This document shows positions 1-10,809 of a DNA stretch of 64,000 nucleotides, one piece after another; position 1 is the first letter of the stretch; each line of letters opens with the position of its first letter. The translations under genes were made by a program, and so were the position numbers. Below the pieces are notes generated by a model. That model was not told the DNA's origin, did no database searches, and saw only the letters and a list, made by a program, of their open reading frames with translations. The stretch covers positions 66,921,940 to 66,985,939 of the forward strand of contig CM055095.1 of NCBI GenBank assembly GCA_029204225.1. Direction: 5' to 3'. The stretch is from Diphasiastrum complanatum. Taxonomy: Eukaryota; Streptophyta; Lycopodiopsida; Lycopodiales; Lycopodiaceae.

Positions 1-323
1 TTCCTCAAGATTGACCAGGACAGAAGAAAATAAATATTTATGATAATTTGAAATATAGGTGGACCATTAGTGACTATAAAAAGTATTGTATTTATGTGTT
101 GAATGAATAACTCTGATGAGAGTCAAAGTGCAAATCAATCCTGGAGAAAATAGTGTCAAAAGTTAAATCAACCTGGACAGAATTGTGACTCTGCCCAATC
201 CTTGCATGACACATGATATTGACTCTTGAAGATTCCATTACTCAAAGCTCAATCATAAATTTCCCAACCCCTTGGTGCCATCCTTCTTATGAACCAATAA
301 AAGTAGAGGAGCAAGTGGACTTT
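1..323. other. Flank upstream of the TRIM element, no gene seen
   Basis: AT-rich sequence with no open frame or recognisable motif. It ends in the five bases that form the left target-site duplication of the adjacent TRIM. Confidence 0.5.
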
Positions 324-328
324 ACCTG
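324..328. repeat. Left target-site duplication ACCTG
   Basis: Identical to bases 733-737 immediately after the right LTR. Five bases is the usual LTR-retrotransposon duplication length. Confidence 0.85.
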
Positions 329-370
329 TGTTGGAATATCAATCCACACTCTAGAGAGAACTATCAAACA

Positions 371-443
371 GGGCGGATAGCTCAGTGGTAGAGCATCCCA
401 TCCGGTATGAGAGAGGTCCTGGGTTCGAATCCTAGTCTGTCCA
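371..443 (+). tRNA. tRNA-like sequence in the left LTR
   Basis: Folds largely as a tRNA. The acceptor strands GGGCGGA and TCTGTCC pair over seven positions with two G-U wobbles. D stem is GCTC/GAGC, and the T arm is CTGGG-TTCGAAT-CCTAG. The anticodon arm TCCCA-TCCGGTA-TGAGA has one mismatch. It would place CGG as anticodon (Pro), but base 33 is C instead of the near-universal U. The variable loop is six bases. No CCA need be encoded, although CCA does follow the discriminator region by chance. I infer a tRNA-derived pol III unit captured by the LTR; a functional tRNA is unlikely. A tRNA-gene scanner would probably score it low or as a pseudogene. Confidence 0.5.
378..432 (+). promoter_or_regulatory. 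Putative pol III A and B boxes in the left LTR
   Basis: TAGCTCAGTGG at 378-388 fits the A-box consensus TRGYNNARNNG. GGTTCGAATCC at 422-432 fits the B-box consensus GWTCRANNC. The same two boxes recur unchanged at 638-648 and 682-692 in the right LTR. Function is inferred from consensus only. Confidence 0.6.
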
Positions 444-472
444 TCCATATTATGATTTATGGATTTCTAACA

Positions 473-588
473 TGGTATCAGAGCCAAGTTAGACCTAACA
501 GTTCATGGTGTCAAAGCCATGGTTAGGTGGCCCAAGTTGTGGGGCAGGTGACAGCTAGGACCCCAACCAAGTGTGGCTTGAGGGGGGG
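473..588 (+). other. TRIM internal region: primer site and polypurine tract
   Basis: Primer-binding site TGGTATCAGAGCC at 473-485, polypurine tract at 580-588, about 95 bp between them with no coding capacity. A 61-codon frame that crosses this region on the minus strand is incidental. Confidence 0.85.
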
Positions 589-732
589 TGTTGGAATATC
601 AATCCACACTCTAGAGAGAACTATCAAACATGGCAGATAGCTCAGTGGTAGAGCATCCCATCCGGTATGAGGGAGGTCCTGGGTTCGAATCCTAGTCCGT
701 CCATCCATATTATGATTTATGGATTTCTAACA
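589..732 (+). repeat. Right LTR of the TRIM (144 bp)
   Basis: Same ends and length as the left LTR. The four substitutions between the two copies all fall inside the tRNA-like block: two in the 5' acceptor strand, one in the anticodon arm and one in the 3' acceptor strand. Confidence 0.9.
631..703 (+). tRNA. tRNA-like sequence in the right LTR
   Basis: Second copy of the block at 371-443. Its acceptor stem is weaker (TGGCAGA against TCCGTCC, two mismatches), while D stem, T arm and both pol III boxes are unchanged. The 3' acceptor strand of this copy and the 5' strand of a GGACGGA ancestor would pair perfectly, so both copies look like decayed versions of one well-paired parent. Confidence 0.45.
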
Positions 733-737
733 ACCTG
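733..737. repeat. Right target-site duplication ACCTG
   Basis: Matches 324-328 exactly and abuts the right LTR, which fixes the element boundaries. Confidence 0.85.
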
Positions 738-989
738 GCACAATGAGATCATGTTGAAACAATCAGTAACTGATCCTGATGACTGACGCTCAGAGCAATG
801 CATGGTGCTTAGTGGTCATAATGGAGGCAATGTGCTCGGCAGGTATGAAATGTCTGTGGTGATTTTTGCATTTTACACTGCACCTAGAGTTCCATCACTG
901 AACTTTTTCCGGCCAACATTCACTTGGATTCCCTTGGTTATAGCACTTGTGGTCTTTCACATTCATTCCCTCTGGCATGTGGCATTGCA
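738..989. other. Spacer between TRIM and Copia-type LTR
   Basis: No feature recognised. A 77-codon plus-strand frame starting at 802 runs into the next LTR and shows no family resemblance. Confidence 0.4.
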
Positions 990-1320
990 TGTTATGGACT
1001 CACCTAAGCTAACCCTACTTACTAAGTTGCCCTGATTGGGATCTCTTTAGGTACTAGGCCATTACCATTAAGGGCATGTCCTTATGGGACCCAAGTACCC
1101 TTAGTTACCCTAATTTCTAGAAGGTTCCACTAAGGGCCTCTAGATAGTATATATAGGGCTATAGACATTAGATGCACATTCATTTTTTGTATATTTCCTA
1201 ACCAATAGGTATTGCTTGGGCTCTTCTTGGGAGATCTCTTTTCTATGATTAGCTATTGCTTGTAGGGCTTTAGCCATTGTTCTTCATTTGATATCAATAT
1301 CTGTGATTCTGTTCGTAACA
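990..1320 (+). repeat. Copia-type LTR (331 bp)
   Basis: Starts TGTTATGGACTC and ends TTCGTAACA, giving the TGTTA..TAACA inverted ends of an LTR. It has a TATATATA stretch near 1147-1154 as a likely pol II promoter. It is followed without gap by TGGTATCAGAGC at 1321-1332, the initiator-Met primer site, so this is a 5' LTR with its internal region lying downstream. No matching 3' LTR was seen in the window. Assignment to Copia rather than gypsy rests only on general appearance. Confidence 0.7.
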
Positions 1321-2040
1321 TGGTATCAGAGCACTTTCTTAAGCGATTGGGAGTGTTTTTTGTGTTTTTTTTTTTCTTGGTAGGTTTTTGGATCTTATGT
1401 TTGTTTTTGTGATTTTCTTTGCACGTTTCAGGATCTTCATTGACGGACTAAGATCTGCTATCTTTTTTCTCTCTTCATCTCTCTCTAGTTGGATCTTCAT
1501 CATTTGGTGAATTTTGGCTGTTTTACTCTCTAGAAAGTTTTTCACATTTTTTGTCATAACTTTTTTGTTTGTGATTAGACTTGCGTTTTGTTAGGTGCAT
1601 TGGTGTTGTATCAAGTCAGCACCTATTGCTAGCCGTTTTTTGGAAACCCTAATTTTAAGTTTTTGGACAAACTCATGTTTTTTGTCCTTTTTTGCGATAG
1701 AAGTTCAAAATAATCATATGGATGAGGGTGCTAGGCTGAGACAAGACCATTTATCCAGGTTTCATGTCAAACGGAGTTCTACATCCATAGATCTTGCAAA
1801 GTTTTCCAAATGTGATTGGATCTTGTTCTCTCCTATGATCTATCCTTCCTTGATTCTTAAGATCCATTTTGTATCCATTTTTGACCTTTTAACAGTGACG
1901 TTTTGAAAAGTCAACTAGTGTCCTCTCCCTCAGGGTTTGTGCGTCTTCCACATTCCAATGTTGGTATTACAAAAAAAAAATTGGATCATTTGTCACATTT
2001 CCTGTTCGTTTTCCTTCACACTTTACATTTTCTCGTCTGG
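1321..2040 (+). other. Primer site and degraded leader after the LTR
   Basis: TGGTATCAGAGC at 1321-1332 is the primer site. What follows is T-rich and pyrimidine-rich with no gag-like motif. The 103-codon frame at 1595-1906 is not similar to anything I recognise. Probably a decayed leader region. Confidence 0.45.
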
Positions 2041-2640
2041 AGGTGAGGTGTAAACACCTTAACCTTGTTCTTAGCCACATTCACTGACAACCACCACTGT
2101 ATACAAAAAAGAAGGAAGCGCATCCAGATGCCGCTGCAGGCCTTCCCTCGACCTCGAAAGTAAAACCACATCATTCGCATATAATAGGATAGCAATAATC
2201 AGGTTACCCAATGTACATCCCTCCTCTCTAGCACTTTGTATAATTTACTCAAGCTCATCTATGTATAAACCAAAGAGTGTAGGAGAAAGTGGACATCCCT
2301 GCCTAACTCCAATTGTACTATCCACCTTTGGCGATATAACCCCTAATATAGTGCGCCCGCTCATCATTATGTGCCAACTTGACCCAAGGCTGAAGAAAGT
2401 CTCGGATCAAGCAGGCCACCCCACCTGAACCTCGATCTGTCAAAGCTCTCATCGCCCTCCGATGTGCAGAGTACCAACAAAAACCCTCAATGGCCAATAG
2501 TCCACTCTCAGGACTTTCACGTGTCTCAATGAATAGTAAGATATCGCCATTAGCACAAAAATCTCTGAAATCCTTTGTTGTAGCTGAAGAGTGGATACCA
2601 TTTTAGTTCCATAAACTCAACCGCAATGCTCTAGAAAGAG
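2041..2640 (-). pseudogene. LINE ORF2 remnant: endonuclease and reverse transcriptase pieces
   Basis: Translating the minus strand from about 2640 to 2400 gives an apurinic-type endonuclease segment ending RGSGGVACL, matching the LINE copy near 47820. From about 2340 to 2050 it gives the RT core: TIGVRQGCPLSPTLFGLYID, then ILLYANDVVLLSRSREGLQ. The catalytic YADD box reads YAND here, so this copy could not be active. The two domains are closer than in full copies, which implies an internal deletion. It belongs to the same family as the LINEs at 37-52 kb. Confidence 0.75.
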
Positions 2641-4965
2641 GCCCCGAACTGCTCCTTACTTATAATAGTTAGGACTAACATCACCCATGCCCATCGAACT
2701 AGACATCAAATGAGTCTTAGATGCAAGTTGCTAGAAGGTAGCAAGAGCATGTGCATGAAAAATAATAATAGGGACTATTAAAATAATAGATGGGTTTATG
2801 CGCCAAATAATGTCCTTGGGTCCAAAACAGGCCCAATCTTTTTGTAAGAATGTCCTTAACTTAATCACATTCTCTACACTCACCTCTAATACTACTACAC
2901 AAAATGCTCAACATGAACTCACTTGTTAATACTTTTCCACCATGTGATGCATCAACCACTTGCAAGAACATTGTGACCATGCAAAGTCAAACCAAAATGT
3001 TAATAATAATAGGCTCCCCCAAAGTTCAAACCTTTGTCGAACCATCTTGCACGCGATTCAACTCCTACGTAAGCAACTTATTCTCTCTCTTCAATAGAAG
3101 GGTGCACAATGCCTCAAGAAGTATTCAAAAAACATGACATAACACTAACTTCATCCACTATCCAAATATGGGTGTCTCCAATGAATACAATAAGTACTTA
3201 GAATAGAGTTATTGAGCTATCAACTTTGTGGCCTTCTTGTGTTGGTACGTTGCCACATAGAAGGCAAGGTTTGTTTTCTCCTCTTGACCAATTGAATCAT
3301 GTGAAGTCGCTTGCCATGTGCAAGATCTAAATGTTGACTATATTGTTGTTGTTGCTGGACTGCCTCTGGTTCTTGAAGCCTCATGCTCATGCATGAAACT
3401 TTTTTACGACGTCCTTGACATTTGATGACCTAGGGGCCATTTTATTTGAAGAAGAAGGCTAGTGCAACCTCATGGTTGCAAAGGTAGGGTAGGCCTAGTT
3501 GTAGATGTAGCTAGATTAGTTGGCCGACAAGGTGTTGCACCATTTAGTTGATGTCTTTAAGGGCCCCACATAAGTACCCAAAGACAAAAACCTGGACAAC
3601 CAAACAATTGTTGCATATGAAGGCCTTGCACCTAACATTGTAAATCCACCATCATGCCATATACAACAAACTCTCTTAGCTTTGATCATTAAGCTTAATA
3701 TACACTACAATAGTGTGCATCTTGCTATTAAGCTTTGTAAGCAGGCACGTGTCTTCACTCTCATGAGATTGTTGGAAGTAACAAGTCGACACACAAGAAA
3801 TATCATATTTTTGCTCTAAAGTTTGTTGATGGCCATTATTCCCCTAAATAGGATCCACCTAGCTAGCAAATATCGCCTACCTATAATGACACGGTAGCCG
3901 AACTCTTATTGATGCAAGAAGTGCAAAGAAATGGAAACTAGAAAGTTAAAACACAAAAAGCTATGGAGCAATACACAAAAGAATGAGAAGATTTCGACTT
4001 CGATGAGAACAACCACAAATTGAACTGCTATATATCCCTAAGACTAGCTCATAACCTTTCACTAAAACTAGGCAAATAAAACCTCAAGAAAACTACATAA
4101 GACTCTTCCTAGCCTAAGCATAGTGAATGTTGAACCTAGATCGCTAAAACGTTAGAAACATCAAACCTAGAAGCAAAAGTAAGTTCAAGTTCTTCATCTG
4201 GTCATTTCTCTCTCCATACTCCGTCACATTCATGGCTACCACTCAATTTTTTTTTCTAGTCTTGATTGGTGGCTGCTCCTGCAATATTTCCTACCTTAAT
4301 CACTCAATCTTGCACCCTTTGCCCCTCCCAGCCTTGTTGAGCAGGGCGTAGGCTAGTTTTCAATGCAATTCAGGCCTTTCATTATAAATATTGGCAATAC
4401 TTAAAGTTGATTTACCAAGATTTTTGAGAGTTTGAAGTACTGTGCAGTGAAACCAAGATACAAAGCATGCCTTCAAAAAAGAACTACAAAGAATGTGTGA
4501 ACGTTAGTATGAGGTTGCCACTGATGTAACCTCGAATTTCATTTTGTCAAGTATCTATGTATTTAATTACACAAAATGCCATTGAATGCATACCAAGAAT
4601 GAAGTCAACAGATGATAAAGGACTTAAATATTTTTCTTCATCAAGTGGAAAGAGAAATACTTGCTTATTAAAGAGCTACAAGAGGCAGTTTTTGATAATT
4701 CCAAAAGAAAATCAATAAAACAATAGTCAGTTCAATCCATTAATTGATATAAATTTGGCAATTGGCAATCATTTCTCATTGTAGTATCTCAAAACAGCTT
4801 TTGGTTGGCTTTACAGAAAAGTACAATATTTTATTCATTAACGATATTTCATACCGAGAACAAACTTATCGATTTATACCGGTTAAGTGCAAGGACTAGT
4901 AATACAATAAAAGTAATTATGTGACTCTAAACTCATACTTAATCTGAAAACTGAAAATAACTCAC
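2641..4965. other. Non-coding stretch, likely TDP1 intron or 3' flank
   Basis: AT-rich sequence with only short random frames. I looked on the minus strand for the TDP1 C-terminal exon (family motif DVPWSW...DVYGQ) and did not find it, so that exon probably lies before base 1 or is missing. Confidence 0.4.
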
Positions 4966-5155
4966 CATGGGGGCCGTACTTTGGTGGAGGCAGCATGTAA
5001 GGAACAGGCAGGATGACATGTGTTTGATGCGATTCATCATCCTTAACATGCCATTTCAAGGAGAATAACTTCACATTTTGAGCAAAAGGATGAGTATTTA
5101 CAATCGTGCTTCCCTTTGACACAAGGCTCTTTCTCTTCTGATGACATTTAAACAA
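4966..5155 (-). CDS. TDP1: TDP1 exon, near C-terminus
   Basis: A 190-nt exon encoding about 63 residues that start LFKCHQKRK and end with LPVPYMLPPPKYGPH. The LPVPYxLPPxxY block is characteristic of the C-terminal part of plant TDP1, just before the last conserved block. The downstream end has a good donor (CATG|GTGAGT). The upstream end sits after TTTTCAAAG, a weak acceptor, with a TACTAAT branch-like motif 10 bases before it. The exon ends in phase 1. In the family this block follows SYELGVLFLPS. The exon found at 19830-19920 ends at SYE, so a short phase-0 exon between them is missing from my map. This last part of the gene lies about 48 kb from the first exon seen. Confidence 0.8.
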
Positions 5156-8114
5156 CTTTGAAAATTAGTATGTCAATTGGGTCATATCATTTGACAAACC
5201 ATAGATAATCCTACTTGATGAATATAGTGATTTGTTAAATTGAATACTTAGAATGTTCTTGAGAAAAACTACCGTTTGAAGAAAATGCACACATGCCATG
5301 TTAAGTATATCAAGTATGTTACTTCAAGCATAACAATACCCTAGGTACTAATGGATAACTCATCCTATACGTATCACATAATAGTGGTGTGGGTACTTGT
5401 AGACAATTCATTTCAGTGAGTACCAAGGGTGTTGGAAAGCTGATTACATTGGAAGTAGCAATGTTGAAAATCAAAACCATTTCAAAGATTGTTACTGAAT
5501 TCATTGCAACTACCGCATCACAATTGGCATAGTCAGATCCCTATAGCCACAATTGTCATTGTTATGACCACCAAAATTCATCTCTTCATCACGACCATGA
5601 AGACATCTATCAAGATTCAATCACATGAGTATTATTCTCGCTCTTACATTAGGCCTCTACCCTGTTTTCAGCTCTTTCAAACAAGACTATATGAATGCTC
5701 TTCACATAGGTAACCACTCCATGGACCACAGGTCACAAGGAATCATAGTAAGTTTCTCTTTTTCCATGTTTATAGAAGCATCCAATGATCATATGACTGA
5801 GTTGCCTTCTTTGTAATCTCATCCCACTACTTTCAAACACAAACTTTAACTCGATTCATATTCTAACAAATTGAGCAAGTGGAAATGTTAGAGAAGCTTT
5901 TCTTTGCAAACCACTGCTACTTCTCATTATTTGGTTCTTAGTAATTGCTTCCAAAAAGGTGATGAAGATGTCTTGCACTATAACGGTTTAGAACATGTAG
6001 AGGTGGATGGGATGAAAATTGGTGTCATGAAATGCAAGTGATATATGGTGAAAGGCAATTTGTATTGGTGAGAGATGGCTGTTTGGCCTTTGTAGTTGTG
6101 GAATAGGAGGATGAGGTGTGAGACAAGATTGAGAACGATGAAGTAGAATACGTAAAATATGTATGTTGATGGCATTACTAATCTTTCCTTTATGTAGCTT
6201 TCATCACTTAGGATCGATATGGGATAGTAATTAGCAGATCCACGCAGATCTCCCTTGATGTTTGTTTCTTCGTACTAGTTTGAGTATGGATTATGGAAGA
6301 TTTTTACAATTTGCTTCGGTGTATCATCAATTTGAAATTTGTAAAAGTTACATGTTTTGATAACACACTATGTCTGTTTTCATGGCCCAAAACCATATGG
6401 CCTTTAATTGGTCATATTTCTGTTTGCATCATCACATTGTAAGCTTCAGCTAAAATGCTACTACATTCAGTACAATTATGCTCTACCTCAATGTGTAAAA
6501 ATACTGGAGCCATGAGAAACATAGATCAGAATGCAATGGATTCCTGATAGGGATCTAGTTTTATAATATGTACTGTAGAAGCAAACAGAAGCTGAGAGGC
6601 TAACAAAAGAATACTACTAGCTTCCATGAACAGAAAGATTTTGAAGCGATTTATAATCATATGAAGACTATTAATAGCATGTGACCGGACGCTCGATTCA
6701 CTTAGTTCAACTAAAGATGCAACCAATGCTCAGGAACTTCAGCCCAAAACTTGCAATCATTTTCCTTCTTCCTAGAGCAAGAATCCTGAGAAAAGCTTCA
6801 GCTGTACATGCCTTTTCTACGCACGAGAAAGGTGTTGCAGGAACCTTTACCAACGATGGCAAGAAGCAGACTCCCAGCTGTGTAGGTCATCAACAATCAC
6901 AGTAATAAGGCTCTTGGTTGAAAATCTTGAGCGGCATAGCACATTATGCATCTTGTTTTGTTCTCTGTAAAGTTTTTTCAGGTATTGGTATTTCCAGTAG
7001 TGTAGCTTTTGCTGAGACAGGAAAGCAGTTGTAGGTTGCAAACTGGTAATTCACTTAAAAAAACATAGATAGAGGCTCTGCTTAAAGGTAAGTGATATTA
7101 AACTACTAAAAGCTTCAACAGGGATATTCCTGAATTAAGCCAAATATTGTTAGAATATCAAGTATTGTAGACCTTGAACAACAAAATATCAGCAGACCTT
7201 TGTTCTTTGAATGGATTGCATATGAGTGTAAATTGAAAAGTTCATCTACATACGCTTATTCTAAGACAAAGCCATGGCCCTTCACAATCTGAAAACGACT
7301 CTGTGCACAACTTTCAATAGTGAAATGAAGAGCTATGAAACGTCACACAATCAAACTTAAGTTTCAGGAAGATCATAAATTTTTTATTGCAATGCTCACT
7401 CACACAACAAAAACCAAACATAGAGTCTGGACATATCATTCTCACCATGCCACTTGATCACTCACCTTGAAAATCTGTATGATGCAGTGGATATTCTGAA
7501 ATATCAGCTGCATACAAATTGTTGACTATTGCCATGCCGAGATATCTCATGAGGAGGAATCCAGGGAGTGAATGGATATTAACCTGATCTTTATGTACTA
7601 CAATACGGAAACTTACCCCCATGCAATCAGGTCCTAGTGAGTTTTGGCAGGATAGTCCCTAGCTTTCATGGATCTAAAATGGGTCTGAAAGACTTACGAA
7701 GACCTGAACCCTAACAAATGACAGATGACCATTATGCCCAAGGGATGGGCCTAGAATTCCTTTCTGCTGTCCTCTCATGCACATGAACCTCTCCTCCACT
7801 TTTAGTCCCTTTGGATCACCCATTATCATGCAGTAACTATTTCTCTTCCTTCTCCAACTCATAAGAATCTAAAGTCATAGAAAAGATATGGGGCTTTCCA
7901 GTTGAGGTCGATCCTAATAGGATTGGAGATAATTACAAAATCCGGATGCTTTTCTGAGATGTTTGATGTCAATTCTGTGTCTTAATAGTTCATGTGGTTG
8001 CCAATGGTACAAGAGTAGGTGGACTTATCATCCAACATTCATATAGCAAGTCATAAACCGATTCTAGATTAAATCACGGCCATATTGATCTTGAGAAATT
8101 AAAGAAAGGGTATC
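5156..8114 (-). other. TDP1 intron, first part, no gene seen
   Basis: No transposon protein or further exon recognised. Short frames at 5489-5816, 6681-6905 and 7674-7862 have no recognisable family. The segment at 6720-6860 is open on both strands but shows no motif. The intron as a whole (5156-19829) would be about 14.7 kb. Confidence 0.45.
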
Positions 8115-8500
8115 TCAGAGGAGGTGGTTAGAGTTGTTGGACTTAAGCAGGCATGTTCACAGTCCCTGACTCTTTCCTATTTGGCATTGATGAGCTAGAG
8201 ACAGTGTGCATTACAAGGGGGAGGAAAGGACTGTTGAGTCTTGACACATCTTGAATTGTCATTTTGTTGTATGCAATTTATGTAATTCTTACCTTATCCT
8301 CCAAGAATGTCAACAACAGCACATCAATATGCTGCTCAGCGTTTTACAGAGAGAGGTTTGGAGGTGAATGTTAAAATGACCAACGTGATGGACTTTAGCA
8401 CGTCAAGGTCCTTTGAGCATATACACTCCGTTCCCATGGGTGATTGGCCCTTCGAGTTGGTCTCATCATGTACTTGCACATACTCAGAACATGACTATCA
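8115..8500 (+). pseudogene. LINE reverse-transcriptase remnant
   Basis: Plus-strand translation with frameshifts gives VVGLKQACSQ and then LFGIDELE, corresponding to the GVRQGCSLSP...LFGLYIDELE block. FTERGLEVNVKMTNVMDF at about 8343-8396 corresponds to the conserved LGVNxxKTKVMxFNTSR block after YADD. The YADD region itself is degraded. It is the same family as the LINE at 11955-13240 and abuts the truncated end of the Ty3/gypsy element that follows. Confidence 0.6.
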
Positions 8501-8735
8501 GATCACTATGGCTAGGAACAATGAGGCCCTGACGTAAAAGGGAAGTAATTTGGAGCTGAACCTCATCACGTTCATCTTTAGACATATGATATGGAGCACG
8601 AGAGGGTGGTGTAGCACCAGGAATAAGATCAATATGGTGGGTGACATCTCGTAATGGTGGCAGAGACGTAGGTTCTGAAAAGACCACAGAATACCGATGC
8701 AATAAGTCAGAAATCACCTGAGGAAGAGGACCCAT
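8484..8735 (-). pseudogene. RT N-terminus of Ty3/gypsy polyprotein, truncated
   Basis: About 84 residues. They include VISDLLHRYSVVF, HHIDLIPGATPPSRAPYHMS and a run ending LLRQGLIVPS, the standard stretch upstream of the RT fingers in chromoviruses (HxIDLxPGAxPPxxxPYR). Everything after that, including the catalytic YxDD, is missing. The frame continues a little into unrelated LINE sequence, so the true break is near 8500. Confidence 0.75.
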
Positions 8736-8837
8736 GGATGGAGCAGGAGGAGCAGCAACCGATGTACTCTAAATGATAAAAAGAGCTGCACCCTGAGCCT
8801 TTGGCAGGCTACGCATAAACTGCTTCCCGGTGACCAA

Positions 8838-9182
8838 CTAATAGTCACCCTGGGAATCAATACGAGAAAGTAAATGATGTTGACCAGCATGTGTAAAAGA
8901 CAATGTCTGCTGAGAAAGATCCACATCAACAGTACCAAGGGATGAAAACCAATCTGCACCAAGAATAATGTCATAGTGCTCCAGAGGAATAATATAGAAA
9001 TCTGCATGTCCAGAGAAGTCACCACTGCTATAGTCCAAGCCCTGAAACATCTGAGAACTGATAAAAGTATGTGAGCTACCAACCTCGACATTGAGAGACT
9101 GTGTAGCAGAAATAGGTGTAGCACGAATCTTGGTGGAAATGTAATTGCTAATAAATGAGTGTGTACTGCCCGTATCCACCAA
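8838..9182 (-). pseudogene. Retroviral-type aspartic protease domain of Ty3/gypsy
   Basis: Begins MVDTGSTHSFIS, the aspartic protease active-site box DTGS with the flanking hydrophobic residue. HYDIILGADWF follows near residue 70, the second conserved block (xIxLGxDWL). The domain is complete in length. It lies between gag and RT, as expected for the Ty3/gypsy polyprotein. It is no longer in frame with gag. Confidence 0.8.
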
Positions 9183-9449
9183 TGCAATATACTCTCACCC
9201 CAAAATGTGAATACGTAACCGAATAGAACGAGGACCAGGACGCCCAGCCCAAGTAGCATAAGCAAGCTACGCATGGCAAGTGGCAGAAGCAGGATCTTTA
9301 GGAAGCGGGTTAGCCGGCTCATCAACACAATGTGAGTCAGGAGTATCAAGAATCTGGATATAAACATCAGAATCATCAGGAGTAAGAGCCTCATGGTAAA
9401 CAACAGCGGTAGGAGGACCAGGAGACTGTCGCGAATCACAGGCAAGATG

Positions 9450-10594
9450 ATATGGACTCTTACAGTGATAACAGAGGCGCTATCTCAGCGATCTTTGCGG
9501 TTGAATAACGGCCAACAAAGGCAAGGCGAGGTGTAGAAGGGCGAGGAGGAGCGGTAGTAGAAGAAGCCAAAGTAGGAGAAGCAGTGGAAAGAGGGCAAGA
9601 AAAACGAGAAGAAGTGGACAACTCAGGATACTTGTGCTGCAGGGTAGTAGCCGCGGAGATAGCATCTGAGAGAGTAGAAGGTCGAAAAAAGGAAACATCA
9701 TAACGTAAGGAGCCTCTAAGACCAGCAATAAAACATGAAATAAGCTCTATAGGATGAAGATCAGTAAAAAGGTAAGAAAGCTCAGTACACTGATCAATAT
9801 AAGCAGTCAAATGACTAGTATGGCGAAGGCTACGAAACAGATCACGTTGGCGAACCAACCACTGTGGGTCAATCATAGCCATACGAAGATCATGCCGAAA
9901 AGTAGGCCATATATGTAATCCCTCGCGAGTAGGCTTAGAGCGATAGACACGCCACCAAGTCTGAGCTCAACCACCTAAATGTAATGCAGCCAACTGCACT
10001 TTCTGGGTTCCAGTCTTGGGATACATAAGAAAATAGGTCTCTTAGAGAACCAATTTTCCAAGATATTCCCATCAGATGAACCATAATAAGTAGTAAGCTG
10101 GATGCGATCACGAAAATCACGAGCAAAATGAGGCTCAAGATTACCTGAAAAAGTAGAAGAAGGAAATCCTGGTGGTGCGGAAAAAATCCAGGTGGTGGTA
10201 CAAAAGACCCAAAAGGAGACCCATAAGAACTAGCACTATATGAAGGGAGACCAAACGTACTACCAAAAGCACCTCCTGAAGATGGAGATGGAGCAGGAGC
10301 GGGCGTACTCAAAATAGGAAATGAAGGTGCTTTACCAGGACAATGAAGAATGTCTTGGGGGGTGGTATCCCCTCGTGGTAGGATAGTCTCAAGGCTAGAA
10401 AGTATACGATCAATACGACTCTCAAGATGATCCATGCGGGAATCAATATGTGTAAAACGATCATCTAAAGAGCTCTGCGGAGGGTCTTCTGATGAAGAAG
10501 TCGCCATAGGGACTAAGGAAGAGACAAAAACCTGAGGGAGAGGACGTTTGTCGTCACCCCAACTAAGTCTAAAAAATGGCACATAAACAGTCAA
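9450..10594 (-). pseudogene. Ty3/gypsy gag, broken
   Basis: The N-terminal part (10594 to about 10030) includes DDRFTHIDSRMDHLESRIDR, likely a short coiled coil, then a Pro/Ser/Gly-rich stretch. The retrotransposon-gag domain follows in another frame (9882-9500) with HTSHLTAYIDQCTELSYLF and ELISCFIAGLRGSLRYDV. A zinc knuckle remnant near 9430-9475 reads CYHCKSPYHLACD. It keeps C-x2-C-x4-H, but the last Cys is two residues after His instead of five, so it is damaged. At least one frameshift separates the halves. Confidence 0.75.
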
Positions 10595-10809
10595 TCAAGA
10601 TGGATAATAATCAGAAAATAAGGGGCTGAGAAAGTAGAAGGATTCTAACAAAATGGAAAAATGGAAAGAGGAGGGTGTGAGGCAACAAATATGAATAGGA
10701 ATAGGGGGTGTGAGCAGAAAAGATAGCAAGTAGGTGCAAAAAGGAAGTGCAAAGTGGGTGCTGATCCATCGTTCACTCGATAGTGCCAACAAAGAGAGGT
10801 AAAAGCTGA

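Larger units (their letters stand above)
329..472 (+). repeat. Left LTR of the TRIM (144 bp)
   Basis: Begins TGTTGGAATATC and ends TTTCTAACA, giving the imperfect terminal inverted repeat typical of LTRs. The block at 371-443 is tRNA-like. No TATA-like pol II promoter is obvious, which makes the internal pol III boxes the best candidate promoter. Confidence 0.9.
329..732 (+). mobile_element. Complete TRIM retrotransposon with tRNA-like sequence in its LTRs
   Basis: Seen directly: two 144-bp direct repeats, each starting TGTTGGAA and ending TTTCTAACA, flank a 116-bp internal region. The internal region opens with TGGTATCAGAGC, the usual plant primer site for initiator-Met tRNA, right after the left LTR. 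It closes with the purine run GAGGGGGGG right before the right LTR. The five bases ACCTG lie on both sides (324-328 and 733-737) as a target-site duplication. The whole element is 404 bp and encodes no protein, so it must have moved with enzymes from another element, as TRIM/SMART elements do. The LTRs differ at 4 of 144 positions, so insertion is fairly recent. Each LTR carries a 73-nt tRNA-like block. The known parallel is the Cassandra TRIM family, whose LTRs carry 5S rRNA sequence; this one carries a tRNA-like unit instead. Confidence 0.9.

Noticed and set aside
371-443. Functional host tRNA-Pro gene
   Set aside because: It lies inside a duplicated LTR, has C at position 33, a mismatch in the anticodon stem and a long variable loop; a tRNA-derived LTR segment fits better.
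523-708. 61-codon minus-strand frame across the TRIM
   Set aside because: It runs through the LTR and its tRNA-like block; no family resemblance.
8714-9445. 243-codon Leu-rich minus-strand frame
   Set aside because: It overlaps the protease domain in the wrong frame; the real frame shows DTGS and LGADWF.
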